From Planctomycetaceae bacterium (GTDB taxonomy: Bacteria; Planctomycetota; Planctomycetia; Planctomycetales; Planctomycetaceae): a stretch of 37,970 bases of DNA. Positions within the stretch are counted from its first letter, which is position 1. Every line of letters starts with the position of its first letter. Positions 1-7,483 of this stretch are shown here, piece after piece. Location: NCBI GenBank assembly GCA_029259845.1, contig JAJDEI010000269.1, positions 1 through 37,970 of the forward strand, given 5' to 3'. The notes under the pieces are model-generated. The model was not told where the DNA came from, made no database searches, and saw only the letters and a list, made by a program, of their open reading frames with translations. A program made the position numbers and the translations under genes.

Positions 1-494
1 TTGGCTTTGAAGGCGGATCGCAGCATCACGAGCGAGGAGGTGATCGACACGCTGGCCGCGCTGTTCGCCATGCGCGGCGTTCCGCAGGGCATCCGCAGCG
101 ACAACGGTCCGGAGTTCATCGCCACCGCTCTTCGCGACTGGCTCAAGCAAATCGGCGTGGAGACGCTCTACATCGAACCGGGCGCTCCGTTTCGCCTTGC
201 TGGCGAACAAACGCCAGACGGGAGAACGGCTACGCGGAGAGTTTCAACGCGAAGTTCCGTGATGAGTTCCTGGCGATGGAAGAGTTCGAGAGCCTGAGTG
301 CGGCCCGAAGCCTGACAGGTCCCTGGAAGGAGGACGACAACCACCACCGGCCACACAGTTCGCTGGGGGACGTAACCCCGGCCCAGTACGCGGCCCGCTG
401 TGCTGCTTCCGCTCCGGAGACGACTTCGGCTACGCCTCAGCCGTCTCCTCCGTTCCACCAGCACAGCGGAGCTTACCCAATCAGATCTTCATAA
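1..494 (+). pseudogene. IS3-type transposase (integrase core), 5'-truncated by the window and frameshifted
   Basis: The 3' part of an IS3-type orfB transposase. Frame 1 (1-189) encodes the integrase core with the second catalytic aspartate in SDNGPEF and then IEPGAP. The expected continuation (ENGYAESF with the third catalytic residue, FRDEFL, NHHRPHSSLG, TPAQYAA) is found in frame 3 from about 222 to 494. The two parts are separated by a 29-bp insertion (about 191-219), which shifts the frame and puts a block between IEPGAP and ENGY. The first catalytic aspartate lies upstream of the window. The copy therefore cannot make a full DDE transposase unless the frame is corrected. The element probably ends shortly after 494, but no terminal inverted repeat can be defined without its other end. 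Confidence 0.85.
191..219. repeat. 29-bp hairpin insertion inside the transposase
   Basis: This block interrupts what would be a GAPWENGY codon run. It contains two overlapping short inverted repeats, TTCGCC/GGCGAA (loop TTGCT) and CTGGCG/CGCCAG (loop AACAAA). Its length, 29 nt, is not a multiple of three, so it causes the frameshift. It resembles a small palindromic element more than a random indel. That origin is an inference. Confidence 0.6.
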
Positions 495-542
495 GAAGTG
501 GTACAGATTTTTGAGGCATCCCAGATCCAAACGCACCATCTA

Positions 543-1244
543 TCAACGGCCACGCACCCTACCTGGTTGACCTACGTTACTCGCGTACAGCCCAAAAACA
601 GCAAAAGGTGCATGTTCGACAACGCGTCTGTCTGACCATTTCCTAAACGCCATAGCCGCATCAACATCATTAAACAAATGATACTCATTCAACAACTTAG
701 CCCATTGCTGTACGGCCTCATTGTGTTCTGCCACCGAATAACCGCAGCCCATCAATCCACTAATCATTCCACTGTCCGCAATATCATATCCAAGAAACTG
801 ACAGGGCTTCCAAGTTACCTTTGGTACGGCATCCGTATGCGGCCAAGACAATCGCACTTCCTTGGGGGCATTCGCCTCCTGAATGCAAGTAAGTGCTACG
901 ACTAACACATTTTTATCCTCAAAACGCCATTTGATCCTCAAAATAGTCGACACATCTTCCCATGTCTTATAAAGCGGATAATTGAGCCACACTTCCTCGG
1001 ACACTGCGAGTCCATCGAACCCTTCCAAGCTGGCATCTTGCTCTGAAAGCGGTTTGCAGCCCCCCAAGTCGAATACTGTTGGCCAGACATTAATGTCCAC
1101 TGACAGTGTCTTCAGGACGTCCTTTTTCAACAGGTACTCGTCTAAACGTGTGCCACGCCAAAGCATGTCCATGCTGATCCAGTTCTCGCGTGCATCGAAT
1201 CCAACCAACGACTCATTGTGTGGAGGGGCAAGTGTGACAATCAC
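543..1244 (-). CDS. Hypothetical protein, 233 aa, AT-richer than its neighbours
   Basis: I do not recognise this family. The start is a GTG at 1244; a shorter start at the MDML methionine (residue 26) is possible. The protein is acidic, rich in Trp and Tyr, and has no signal peptide, membrane segment or obvious catalytic motif. The C-terminal third has a regular amphipathic look (GYSVAEHNEAVQQWAKLL, then FRKWSDRRVVEHAPF), as in small cytosolic immunity- or antitoxin-like proteins, but this is only an impression. Its base composition and codon choice (many AAT, ATA, TTA, CAA) differ from the GC-rich genes around it, and it lies directly downstream of an IS remnant. Both suggest acquisition by transfer. 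No toxin partner is visible. Confidence 0.7.
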   Translation of the reverse strand: MIVTLAPPHNESLVGFDARENWISMDMLWRGTRLDEYLLKKDVLKTLSVDINVWPTVFDLGGCKPLSEQDASLEGFDGLAVSEEVWLNYPLYKTWEDVSTILRIKWRFEDKNVLVVALTCIQEANAPKEVRLSWPHTDAVPKVTWKPCQFLGYDIADSGMISGLMGCGYSVAEHNEAVQQWAKLLNEYHLFNDVDAAMAFRKWSDRRVVEHAPFAVFGLYASNVGQPGRVRGR

Positions 1245-1711
1245 GCGATATGAACTCGCTAACTATAGCCAGGGAACGGGTGGCGGATTTCCGCCTTGCG
1301 GCAGGCAACCACCGAGTTCGCCAACTGCGTCCGAATGCCCCGTCACGTAGTGAACGTAGGTCAGGCTCCGCCTGACGATAACAGAGGCGCAGACTGATGT
1401 TCACTTCAGCGCCCGATTCCATGTAAAGCCTCGGACTCGAAGAGATTGCTTGACGTTGTTTCCGTGTTCGTCAGGCAAAGCCTGACCTACGTCACTCATC
1501 AGGCAAAGCCTGACCTACGTCACTTACTGAGTAACTCGCCTTCCGACGGAAATCGGGATGCGATTTATCAAGTCTTCCGAAAAAGTGAGGGACTGCACAA
1601 AAGGTTGCGCGACCCTCAACTGTCAAATACTGTATCCGTTTGCCTCCGGGACGACTAGGCCTCATGATGCTCTCCCAGCTTCAACTAAGTTTCGCTTGCT
1701 TGCCAGCGTGC
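1245..1711. other. Intergenic stretch with palindromic repeats, no gene seen
   Basis: I see no credible coding region. The stretch holds a GGCGGA/TCCGCC palindrome at 1282-1295 and three copies of the GTCAGGC-type palindrome, listed separately. Short open frames here lack ribosome binding sites and biased codon use. Confidence 0.6.
1354..1523. repeat. Three copies of a GTCAGGC/GCCTGAC palindrome with a CTACGT flank
   Basis: Copies lie at 1354-1376 (loop TCC, flank ACGTAG on the left), 1470-1495 and 1499-1523 (loop AAA, flank CTACGTCAC on the right). The last two form a direct repeat of about 25 bp. The arms are TCAGGC and GCCTGA. The same plan with C for A (GTCCGGC/GCCGGAC, flank CTACC) appears at 3587-3623 and 4645-4661, so these are one family of extragenic palindromes. 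Confidence 0.8.
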
Positions 1712-1987
1712 TCATTCGCAGACGGGCGTCCGGGCGAGCCGGTTGTAGAGCCAGGCCATCGCGCCAGCCACGACGGCCGTCCCCAGGCCCCAGCCCAGGA
1801 GACTGGCAATGAAGCTCCCCCACGTGATCTGCCGGTAGAGGCCGCTCACATCAATGTGAAAAAAGACTGTGGTCACGTAGACCACGGTGCGCTCCGGCAC
1901 GAGCACGCAGAAGGCCGTGCAGAGCGCATAGACCAGGGCCGTGATACTCCCCGCCGCCAGGGCGGCGGCGCCAACGTCGAGTTTCAT
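1712..1987 (-). CDS. DUF5676-type small membrane protein, 91 aa
   Basis: A small integral membrane protein with an N-terminal MKLDV start, two hydrophobic helices (about residues 8-30 and 55-80) and a final AWLYNRL motif. This layout fits the DUF5676 family, whose members often sit near metal-resistance or transport genes; their function is unknown. The ATG at 1987 is chosen because a perfect AGGAGG stands six bases upstream. An in-frame TTG two codons earlier would overlap that site. It follows the amino-acid permease on the same strand after 75 bp, so cotranscription is plausible. The family call is from overall pattern and is moderately sure; the gene itself is well supported. Confidence 0.75.
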   Translation of the reverse strand: MKLDVGAAALAAGSITALVYALCTAFCVLVPERTVVYVTTVFFHIDVSGLYRQITWGSFIASLLGWGLGTAVVAGAMAWLYNRLARTPVCE

Positions 1988-2062
1988 GACCAACCTCCTT
2001 CTGATCGTGTGACGTCTCTAATGATGTCCTGCTCAATCATCTTTTTCATTTGCTGCTTGCTC

Positions 2063-3403
2063 CTATCCATCTTCTCTCCACCCAAGAAAGAGCCGCTCGC
2101 CCGCGAAAATTAGCAGCAGACCTGCGAGCGAGACGTAGAGTACCAGCGGATCGCTCTGGGCTTTGACCACGAGAAACGCGCCCAACACGACCACGTCAAG
2201 AACGATTGCCGTGAGCAAGACGACAGGATTGGCGCCAACGTCCTTGCGGAGGTATCGCAGGACGCCCCAATGCACGGCAAGATCCATGATCAGGTAGAAG
2301 ATCGCGCCCAGCGACGCGATCCGACTCAGGTCGAAGAACACGGTCAGCACCATCGCAATCACAATGGTGTAGACCAGCGTGTGCGTCTGAATGTTGCCGG
2401 GCATGCCGAAGTGGCGGTGGGGAACAAGGCCCATGTCGGTCAGCATGGCCAGCACACGCGACACCGCGAACACGCTGGCGATGACGCCGGAGACGGTCGC
2501 GACCACCGCCAGCGCCACCGTGAACCACAGTCCCCAATCACCAAAAGCGGGCCGTGCCGCTTCGGCCAAGACAAAGTCCCGCGCTTCGATGATTTCACCC
2601 AAGCTCAAGTTGCCCGCGACGGCCAGGGCGACCAGGAAGTAAACGGCCACGCAGATCGAAAGCGAGATGATGATCGCTCGGCCGACATTGCGGTGCGGAT
2701 CGACAATCTCCGCCCCGCTGTTGGTAATCGTCGTGAAGCCTTTATACGCCAGAATGGAGAGCGCCACGCCCGCCAACAGTCCGCCGGCCGACGTCTGCTT
2801 GTCCACGACCACGCTCTCGAACGAGAATCCCGAAAGCCACAGCCCGACAATCGCAAACAGCGCGATGCCACCCACTTTGATCAGGGCGGTCACCAGCGAG
2901 AACGTGCCGATAAAGCGATTGCCCGCGACGTTGACGCCGAAGGCGAATGCCAACAGGCCCACGCCCAGCGCCGGGACAAGCCAACTGCTTTTGTCCACGT
3001 CGAAGAGTTGCAGCGTGTAGGTGCCGAACGTGCGGGCGACCAAGCTCTCGTTGATGACCATCGAGAAGTACAGCAACAGCGAACAGCCCGCGGTCATCGC
3101 CCCCTTGCCGTAGGCTTTCTTCAGATACATCGCGATCCCGCCGGCGGACGGGTAGGCGTTGGACACCTTGACGTAGGAGTACGCGCTGCACGCAGACACC
3201 AACGCGCCGGCCAAGAAGGCGAATGGGAACAGGCCCCCCGCCTGTTCGGCGACCTGACCGGTGAGCGCAAAGATGCCCGCCCCGATCATCACGCCCGTGC
3301 CCATCGACACCGCGCCGACGAGCGAGAGGCTATTCTCCTTGTACTGGCCGCTGTCGGGTGCGCTGGCCTGTTTCCCGTTCTGGTCGGTCATTGACAAATT
3401 CAT
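2063..3403 (-). CDS. APC-superfamily amino acid permease, 446 aa
   Basis: An inner-membrane transporter of about 12 hydrophobic segments. The first segment carries the APC signature GTGVMIGAGIFALTGQ, where the unwound helix binds the amino-acid backbone. Other family marks are AYPSAGGIAMYLKKAYG in segment 3 and AYKGFTTITNSGAEI in the middle. The ATG at 3403 is chosen because GGAGG lies eight bases upstream; the open frame runs 45 codons further but without a site. Substrate and direction cannot be read from sequence. The length matches ordinary APC permeases. The downstream DUF5676-type gene is codirectional. Confidence 0.9.
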   Translation of the reverse strand: MNLSMTDQNGKQASAPDSGQYKENSLSLVGAVSMGTGVMIGAGIFALTGQVAEQAGGLFPFAFLAGALVSACSAYSYVKVSNAYPSAGGIAMYLKKAYGKGAMTAGCSLLLYFSMVINESLVARTFGTYTLQLFDVDKSSWLVPALGVGLLAFAFGVNVAGNRFIGTFSLVTALIKVGGIALFAIVGLWLSGFSFESVVVDKQTSAGGLLAGVALSILAYKGFTTITNSGAEIVDPHRNVGRAIIISLSICVAVYFLVALAVAGNLSLGEIIEARDFVLAEAARPAFGDWGLWFTVALAVVATVSGVIASVFAVSRVLAMLTDMGLVPHRHFGMPGNIQTHTLVYTIVIAMVLTVFFDLSRIASLGAIFYLIMDLAVHWGVLRYLRKDVGANPVVLLTAIVLDVVVLGAFLVVKAQSDPLVLYVSLAGLLLIFAGERLFLGWREDG

Positions 3404-3788
3404 TCCCGGTTCCTCCACCTTGCGAAGGACCTTTACTGTTGGATGCGTTGCCCTGGCGAATTCTTCACGCGTGCGAGGATTTTTCTGTCGAATGCTTTGG
3501 TCCGGCGCCGTCAGGCGATGATTCGCACGCCGCCCCATGCGGCGAAATCATTGCTGGCGGCAGCACCGTTCGCGCTAATGAACATGTAGCCAGGTAGGTC
3601 CGGCTTTGCCGGACCTACCTGGCTTGCAATCCAAGACAGTCGCTATCTGGCTGCTTCAAGTTTGACAGGCAACGGCCTTTCGCGATAATGTACAGTGGGA
3701 GACCGGGAGGGGAATAGCCCATCGTTCCGGTTGGCCGATTCCCAGGCACGCTGTCGGTGCTGGAGACCCATCGGGTCGGATTGAGACA
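3404..3788. other. Intergenic stretch with a 17-bp-arm palindrome
   Basis: This lies between the divergent permease start and the first small membrane-protein gene. Apart from the palindrome at 3587-3623 no feature was found. No clear promoter hexamers stand out for either gene. Confidence 0.5.
3587..3623. repeat. Perfect palindrome, 17-bp arms, loop TTT
   Basis: Arms at 3587-3603 and 3607-3623 (AGCCAGGTAGGTCCGGC and its complement) flank a TTT loop. The left arm plus loop (22 bp, 3587-3608) recurs exactly at 4585-4606. It could form a strong hairpin on either strand, but no T tract follows, so a terminator role is unproven. Confidence 0.9.
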
Positions 3789-4109
3789 ATGAAGCGATTT
3801 CGGCCGTACATAATCGCTGTTGGCATTGTCGCCGTGTGGGCAGCTTTCGCGTACCGCTACCTTGGAGTCGAAGATGGGAGTTCCGGTCTCAGCCCCCTCG
3901 GATGGATCTGTGGGGTGTTCTTCATTCCCGGGGGCCTCCTTCTGTCGGCAATCACGGGTACTCGCTCGAATGCGGACTTGCCAGCAATGTCGGCGTTCAG
4001 CTTCTGCATGTACGCTGTGATAGCCCTTCTCGTCACCAAGGGGGTTACCTGTCTCGGGCGGGCCGTGCACAGGGGAGAGCCAAACGAAGCCATCAGCACC
4101 GACGCGTAA
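3789..4109 (+). CDS. Small hypothetical membrane protein, 106 aa
   Basis: Starts MKRFRPYIIAVGIVAVWAAFAY and has three hydrophobic stretches (about residues 6-24, 35-56 and 66-88) with a polar tail. Positive residues precede the first helix, so the N-terminus is probably cytoplasmic. No family is recognised. The ribosome binding site is weak. The TAA stop is part of the attC-like site at 4104-4161, as is common for integron cassette genes. The next small membrane-protein gene starts right after that site. Function unknown; the gene is likely real given its clean hydrophobic pattern. Confidence 0.6.
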   Translation: MKRFRPYIIAVGIVAVWAAFAYRYLGVEDGSSGLSPLGWICGVFFIPGGLLLSAITGTRSNADLPAMSAFSFCMYAVIALLVTKGVTCLGRAVHRGEPNEAISTDA

Positions 4110-4161
4110 CGACCGCGGCGTTGCCGCGTCAATCACGCGCGGGTTCCAGCCACCGTTAGGG
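4104..4161 (+). other. Candidate attC (59-base-element-like) recombination site
   Basis: The 58-bp stretch begins with GCGTAAC (close to the RYYYAAC box) and ends with GTTAGGG (close to GTTRRRY). The outer bases TAACG and CGTTA are complementary, and inner bases can pair as CGCGT/ACGCG around a short loop, with imperfect pairing between. The left box contains the stop codon of the upstream gene, and the next gene begins nine bases after the right box. Both are typical of integron cassettes. Two box positions deviate from consensus, and neither an integrase gene nor a second attC site was found. Confidence 0.4.
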
Positions 4162-4169
4162 GGGGGCTT

Positions 4170-4625
4170 GTGATATCGCGCTTGAAGCTTTGGAACGCTG
4201 CTGCTCCTGTTCTGTACATCTCGCTTGACGGAGCGGTGACGCTTGCAGGTCAGCCACGTGGGTATTGGGCCGGGCAAGCGACCACGAATGAGCTTGCCCC
4301 GCAGTTCGAAGCACTTCTCCGTGTCGGCCCGATTGCCTACATGAGTGGTGTTGCAGGATGGGCGGCGATGGTTGTTGCACTGGTTTTGGTCCTACCGAAG
4401 CCATGGTCGCTCGCCGTGGCGATTGGTTTCACCGTGGCTCACGCTGCAGCGGCCGCCAACTGGCTGATCTACGTCTTTGACTTTGGAGGCTATTGGGTCA
4501 AGTTCGTGTATTGGCCGATGCTCGCCTTCGTTTTGATGGTTCTTTTCTCACTGAACGCGCCGTGGATGGCTGACCAGCCAAGAAAGCCAGGTAGGTCCGG
4601 CTTTGCAGGATACAACTCGGATTGA
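4170..4625 (+). CDS. Small hypothetical membrane protein, 151 aa, with repeat-derived C-terminus
   Basis: Four hydrophobic segments are visible (about residues 10-27, 50-70, 76-100 and 108-130). The start is the GTG at 4170, preceded by a G-rich run (AGGGGGGGC) that could act as ribosome binding site and is the end of the attC-like site. The family is not recognised; the pattern (a Trp and Tyr-rich loop YVFDFGGYW before the last helix) is of a four-helix membrane protein. The last residues, about PGRSGFAGYNSD, are encoded by a copy of the AGGTAGGTCCGGC palindrome arm, so the original C-terminus was replaced or extended by repeat sequence. Confidence 0.65.
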   Translation: MISRLKLWNAAAPVLYISLDGAVTLAGQPRGYWAGQATTNELAPQFEALLRVGPIAYMSGVAGWAAMVVALVLVLPKPWSLAVAIGFTVAHAAAAANWLIYVFDFGGYWVKFVYWPMLAFVLMVLFSLNAPWMADQPRKPGRSGFAGYNSD

Positions 4626-4661
4626 ACGTTGAAGGGGAACCGTTGTCCGGCGGAGCCGGAC
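4585..4661. repeat. Half copy of the 3587 palindrome plus a GTCCGGC/GCCGGAC palindrome
   Basis: Bases 4585-4606 are identical to 3587-3608 (left arm and loop). After a gap, 4645-4661 forms GTCCGGC-GGA-GCCGGAC. Together with 3587-3623 they bracket the two small membrane-protein genes. The 22-bp direct repeat could mediate loss of the interval by homologous or slipped recombination (inference). Confidence 0.8.
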
Positions 4662-4670
4662 GTACGGGAC

Positions 4671-5774
4671 CTATTCGCCGCCGGATGCCGGGGAGGTGCT
4701 TGTCTGTTGTTCTGTGGGCTGGGCGCGGGCGCCGGCGAGTTTGGTGGGGGGCGGGGGGTATTTGCCGGCGAGGAGGTCGGCGACCAGGGGGCGGACGATG
4801 TCGTCGGGGATGGTGTAGGTTTCGGTGCGGCCGGCGCGGGCGATGTTGATGCCGACGGCGGCTCCGGACAGGTCGACCAGCGGGCCGCCGCATTCCTCCG
4901 GGCGGAGGACCGAGTCGTGTTGCAGCACGACGGGAAAACCGGTGCGACGCAGGCTCAACCGCCCGCCCATCGCGTTCTGCTGGTCGATCCGGGAGAGAAA
5001 ATCGCCGAACGGATGGGTGAGTGTCGCCGGGATGACCTGTTTCCGGCCCTTGCGGGTCACCAGCAAACGGAGCGTCTCCTGCGGACTGTGCTTGCCGATC
5101 TCGGCCACAAGCGTGCCCAACGACGTCACGGTGGCCTCATTCACGCGAGTGATGATGTCCTCCGCTTGCAGTCCGGCGGCCTCTGCGGCGCTGTCGGGGA
5201 GGACTTCGAGAACCCGGGCCTGCTGCGATTCCGGATCGAGCCGCACGCCCAGCACGCCGCGGATGCGGACCTTGGGCACCTGCCGGCGGGACACGCTGAT
5301 GACACCCACCGCGCGGGGCGAGCCTTGCCCGTCCGGAGTGACAGCCCAGCGGCCAACCGCCGGGTCCGCCGCGTCTTGCCAACGGACAACCGGAAGATCG
5401 GCGGCATCGACTTTCAGCAGCGCCAGATCGTGGCCCGGGTGATAGCCGACGTATTTGGCGGGCAGCATCCGCGAACCGGGCATCTCGCATTCCAACCGTC
5501 CCTGCAGACGGTTCCCTTTCGTGATGATGTATCCGTCCGACCGCACGATCACCCCGAAGGCGACTTCTTCGTCGTTCGCCAGCACCCGCACGGTCCACCG
5601 GTTGGCGTCCGCGACGACCTCAGCGAATGCCCGCCGCGTGGCGGCCCCGTTGGTCAGATAAGAGGACCGCAAAGGGCGGAGCGGATCCGGAGCCGGTTCC
5701 TGCCCCGCGGCTGGTGAGCCCAAGGCGATGGCCAGCAGCAGACTTCCCGAAAACCATGGGCGCAACAGGCTCAT
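4671..5774 (-). CDS. Degenerate HtrA-like (S1C) protein with a PDZ domain inside the protease domain, 367 aa
   Basis: An exported trypsin-fold protein with a signal peptide (residues 1-24, cleavage likely after PAAG). Residues 50-165 form the first barrel: GYIITKGNRL replaces the usual GYILTNAHV, so the catalytic His is Asn (about residue 88). The Asp of GHDLALLKVD (about 116) is kept. A PDZ domain (about 172-255, with GVLGVRL and AAGLQAEDIITRVN) comes next. The second barrel resumes with PVVLQHD and ECGGPLVDLSGAAVGINIAR (290-330), where Cys 295 stands at the serine position. Proteolysis by the usual mechanism is therefore unlikely; a binding or regulatory role is inferred. It lies 12 bp after the intact protease gene on the same strand, with a purine-rich site just before ATG. 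The proline-rich tail is low complexity. Confidence 0.85.
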   Translation of the reverse strand: MSLLRPWFSGSLLLAIALGSPAAGQEPAPDPLRPLRSSYLTNGAATRRAFAEVVADANRWTVRVLANDEEVAFGVIVRSDGYIITKGNRLQGRLECEMPGSRMLPAKYVGYHPGHDLALLKVDAADLPVVRWQDAADPAVGRWAVTPDGQGSPRAVGVISVSRRQVPKVRIRGVLGVRLDPESQQARVLEVLPDSAAEAAGLQAEDIITRVNEATVTSLGTLVAEIGKHSPQETLRLLVTRKGRKQVIPATLTHPFGDFLSRIDQQNAMGGRLSLRRTGFPVVLQHDSVLRPEECGGPLVDLSGAAVGINIARAGRTETYTIPDDIVRPLVADLLAGKYPPPPTKLAGARAQPTEQQTSTSPASGGE

Positions 5775-5786
5775 CCCTCTCCCCTT

Positions 5787-6851
5787 TCACTCTTCACGCG
5801 ACCCCAGCTTGACGAACATCTCCAGGACCTCCTGGCCCCGCCGCAACGTGACCCGGACCGGCCGTCCGGGGTCTTCTTCCTCAACCAGTTCCCGCAACTG
5901 CTCCATCGATTGCACGGTCACACCCTCGAATGTCAGCAGTACGTCGCCGACTTCCATGCCCGCCGCTTCGGCCGGCTGATCGGACCAGATTTTCGTGAGT
6001 TTGACCCCGCCCCCGTCGGTTGGCTCCCCGACCACGCCCAGGAAGGCGCGGCTCTGATCGCCAAATGTTTGGGAAGCGACCAAACGCTCCCAGTTGTTCG
6101 AGTAGACGCCGATTGGCACATGCAGATTAAGCGACGTGTCTTCGCCAATGCGGCTGTTGATGCCGATGACCTGTCCCCGCATGTCGAACAATGGGCCTCC
6201 CGAATCGCCGCCGACCAGCTCGCAATCGGTTTGAATCAGGCGGTCCGTAATGGCGACCACACGGCCCAGCCGGATCACCGGCGGCCGATCGGGCACATAT
6301 CCCCCCGGATGCCCGGTGACCAGGCACCAGTCTCCCTGACGGATTCCGCCGATGTCCGCCATCTTGACGAACGGCCATGTGCGATCGGAGCCGTCGATTT
6401 TCACGAGACTGGCATCGAGAACCCGGCTGCCGCCCAAGGTCTTCCCGAACGCGACCGACCCGTCCGGGAGCGCGATTTCGATCCGGCGGCCCGGCGGTCC
6501 GCTGACGTGTGCCGCCGTGAGGATCAGGCCGCCCGCACTGACCAACACCCCGCTGCCCTGCGCCGGCCCCACGCGCAAGGCCACGGTGCACGCGGTGATT
6601 TGTTTGACGAGCGATTGGACGCGGTCTTCGATCTGCTGTAAGTCAGCGATCGACTCCGGCACACGCTTGAGCAGGGCGGCGGGCAACCGCTTCAGCGCGG
6701 GCGGTTCGAGAGGCTTTCCATTCGGTTTGCGGACGACGGTCGTCTGGGCGAAAACGTCCGACGGGCCCCAAGCGATGTTGCCGAGAATCACCAAACCCGC
6801 CAGCGCAAGGACCAGGCCGATTCGACAATTCGACGGTGCACAGGACTGCAT
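5787..6851 (-). CDS. HtrA-like S1C serine protease with one PDZ domain, 354 aa
   Basis: A probable periplasmic serine protease. A hydrophobic export segment spans residues 11-35, ending VFAQ. The trypsin-like domain keeps the full triad: His 115 in LTAAHVSG, Asp 146 in LDASLVKID, and Ser 217 in GGDSGGPLFD. A C-terminal PDZ domain covers about 265-350 (AFLGVVGE, AAGMEVGDVLLTFEGV). Family members degrade or hold misfolded envelope proteins; the substrate here is unknown. The ATG at 6851 is chosen because it gives a normal signal peptide; the open frame extends 48 codons further with arginine-rich sequence lacking family similarity. It is the first gene of a two-gene operon with a degenerate paralogue 12 bp downstream. 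Confidence 0.9.
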   Translation of the reverse strand: MQSCAPSNCRIGLVLALAGLVILGNIAWGPSDVFAQTTVVRKPNGKPLEPPALKRLPAALLKRVPESIADLQQIEDRVQSLVKQITACTVALRVGPAQGSGVLVSAGGLILTAAHVSGPPGRRIEIALPDGSVAFGKTLGGSRVLDASLVKIDGSDRTWPFVKMADIGGIRQGDWCLVTGHPGGYVPDRPPVIRLGRVVAITDRLIQTDCELVGGDSGGPLFDMRGQVIGINSRIGEDTSLNLHVPIGVYSNNWERLVASQTFGDQSRAFLGVVGEPTDGGGVKLTKIWSDQPAEAAGMEVGDVLLTFEGVTVQSMEQLRELVEEEDPGRPVRVTLRRGQEVLEMFVKLGSREE

Positions 6852-7483
6852 CGGCTGCCTCTCCCTGATGGAACCCGAACGGGGTTTTGGCTGAGAACGC
6901 CTGTCAATAACACGATACGCGCTGACGGGCACCTTTCGCAAGCGGCCCGGGCGATGGTCCCCCCGAGTGACCCTCCACGCGATCGGAATCATCAATCATC
7001 ACGGCACTGCCGTCCGCACGGATTCTTCGGGAACGATGCCGATTCGCAACGTGGGCCGCGCGAAGAGAACGGAACGGCTGCCGCGCCGTGTTGACATCCG
7101 ATCGGTCAGCACTCAGGGTAGCACCGGTGGGAATCACCGCCGGCGCCGTGCGTTGCGTTCCCGCTCCCAAGCCTATGGCTCCGCCGTCGAACGGCCGACG
7201 GTGCGGCGTCGGATGACGGTTTGGTGTGGGGTCGCCGTTCGGTGTGGGGTCGACGGCAGAGCCGCCGTCTTGTGAGGGGATTGGCCGGTTCGGAATTGAA
7301 ATAACTTGTTCCCAAGCTCCGGCTTGGGAACACACGTCCTGCAAATCTCTGCTTTACCGTTCGCGAAACAGAGTTTCGTGGGAGTGCGTTCCCAAACGGA
7401 GTTTGGGAACGACGTTGATGGCGGACTCCATTCATTCGGCCAAATATTTACAAATCGTCAATGAAACGGAACAGGGACTCCGG
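6852..7483. other. Divergent intergenic region with repeats
   Basis: This lies between the divergent protease operon and the amidohydrolase gene. It holds a direct repeat of GGTGTGGGGTCG (7223-7234 and 7241-7252, period 18) and the palindrome cluster 7308-7410. No gene is supported; the open frames on both strands are short and cover repeats. Confidence 0.55.
7308..7410. repeat. Composite palindromic element, TTCCCAAGC type
   Basis: Three short palindromes follow each other: GTTCCCAAGC/GCTTGGGAAC (7308-7331, loop TCCG), CGAAAC/GTTTCG (7364-7378, loop AGA) and GTTCCCAAAC/GTTTGGGAAC (7388-7410, loop GGA). The outer two share the GTTCCCAA start and TTGGGAAC end, so the element looks like a mobile palindrome pair with inverted ends. 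Related sequence appears at 8369-8384 and 22577-22675. Confidence 0.75.

Noticed and set aside
1354..1523. Possible CRISPR array
   Set aside because: Only three short palindromic copies, with unequal spacing and no spacer-sized unique sequence between them; they are extragenic palindromes.
2270..3394. 374-codon open frame on the plus strand
   Set aside because: It is antisense to the amino-acid permease, has arginine- and histidine-rich composition without a domain, and no ribosome binding site. The permease frame has clear family motifs.
3587..3623. Rho-independent terminator
   Set aside because: Strong hairpin but no T tract on either strand and it lies between divergent genes; it is kept as a repeat only.
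4104..4161. tRNA gene (GGTTCCAGCC resembles a T-arm)
   Set aside because: No acceptor, D or anticodon arm can be drawn around it; the structure fits an attC-like hairpin better.
4629..5717. 362-codon plus-strand frame opposite the pseudoprotease
   Set aside because: Shadow of the HtrA-like gene; codon bias is that of an antisense frame in GC-rich DNA.
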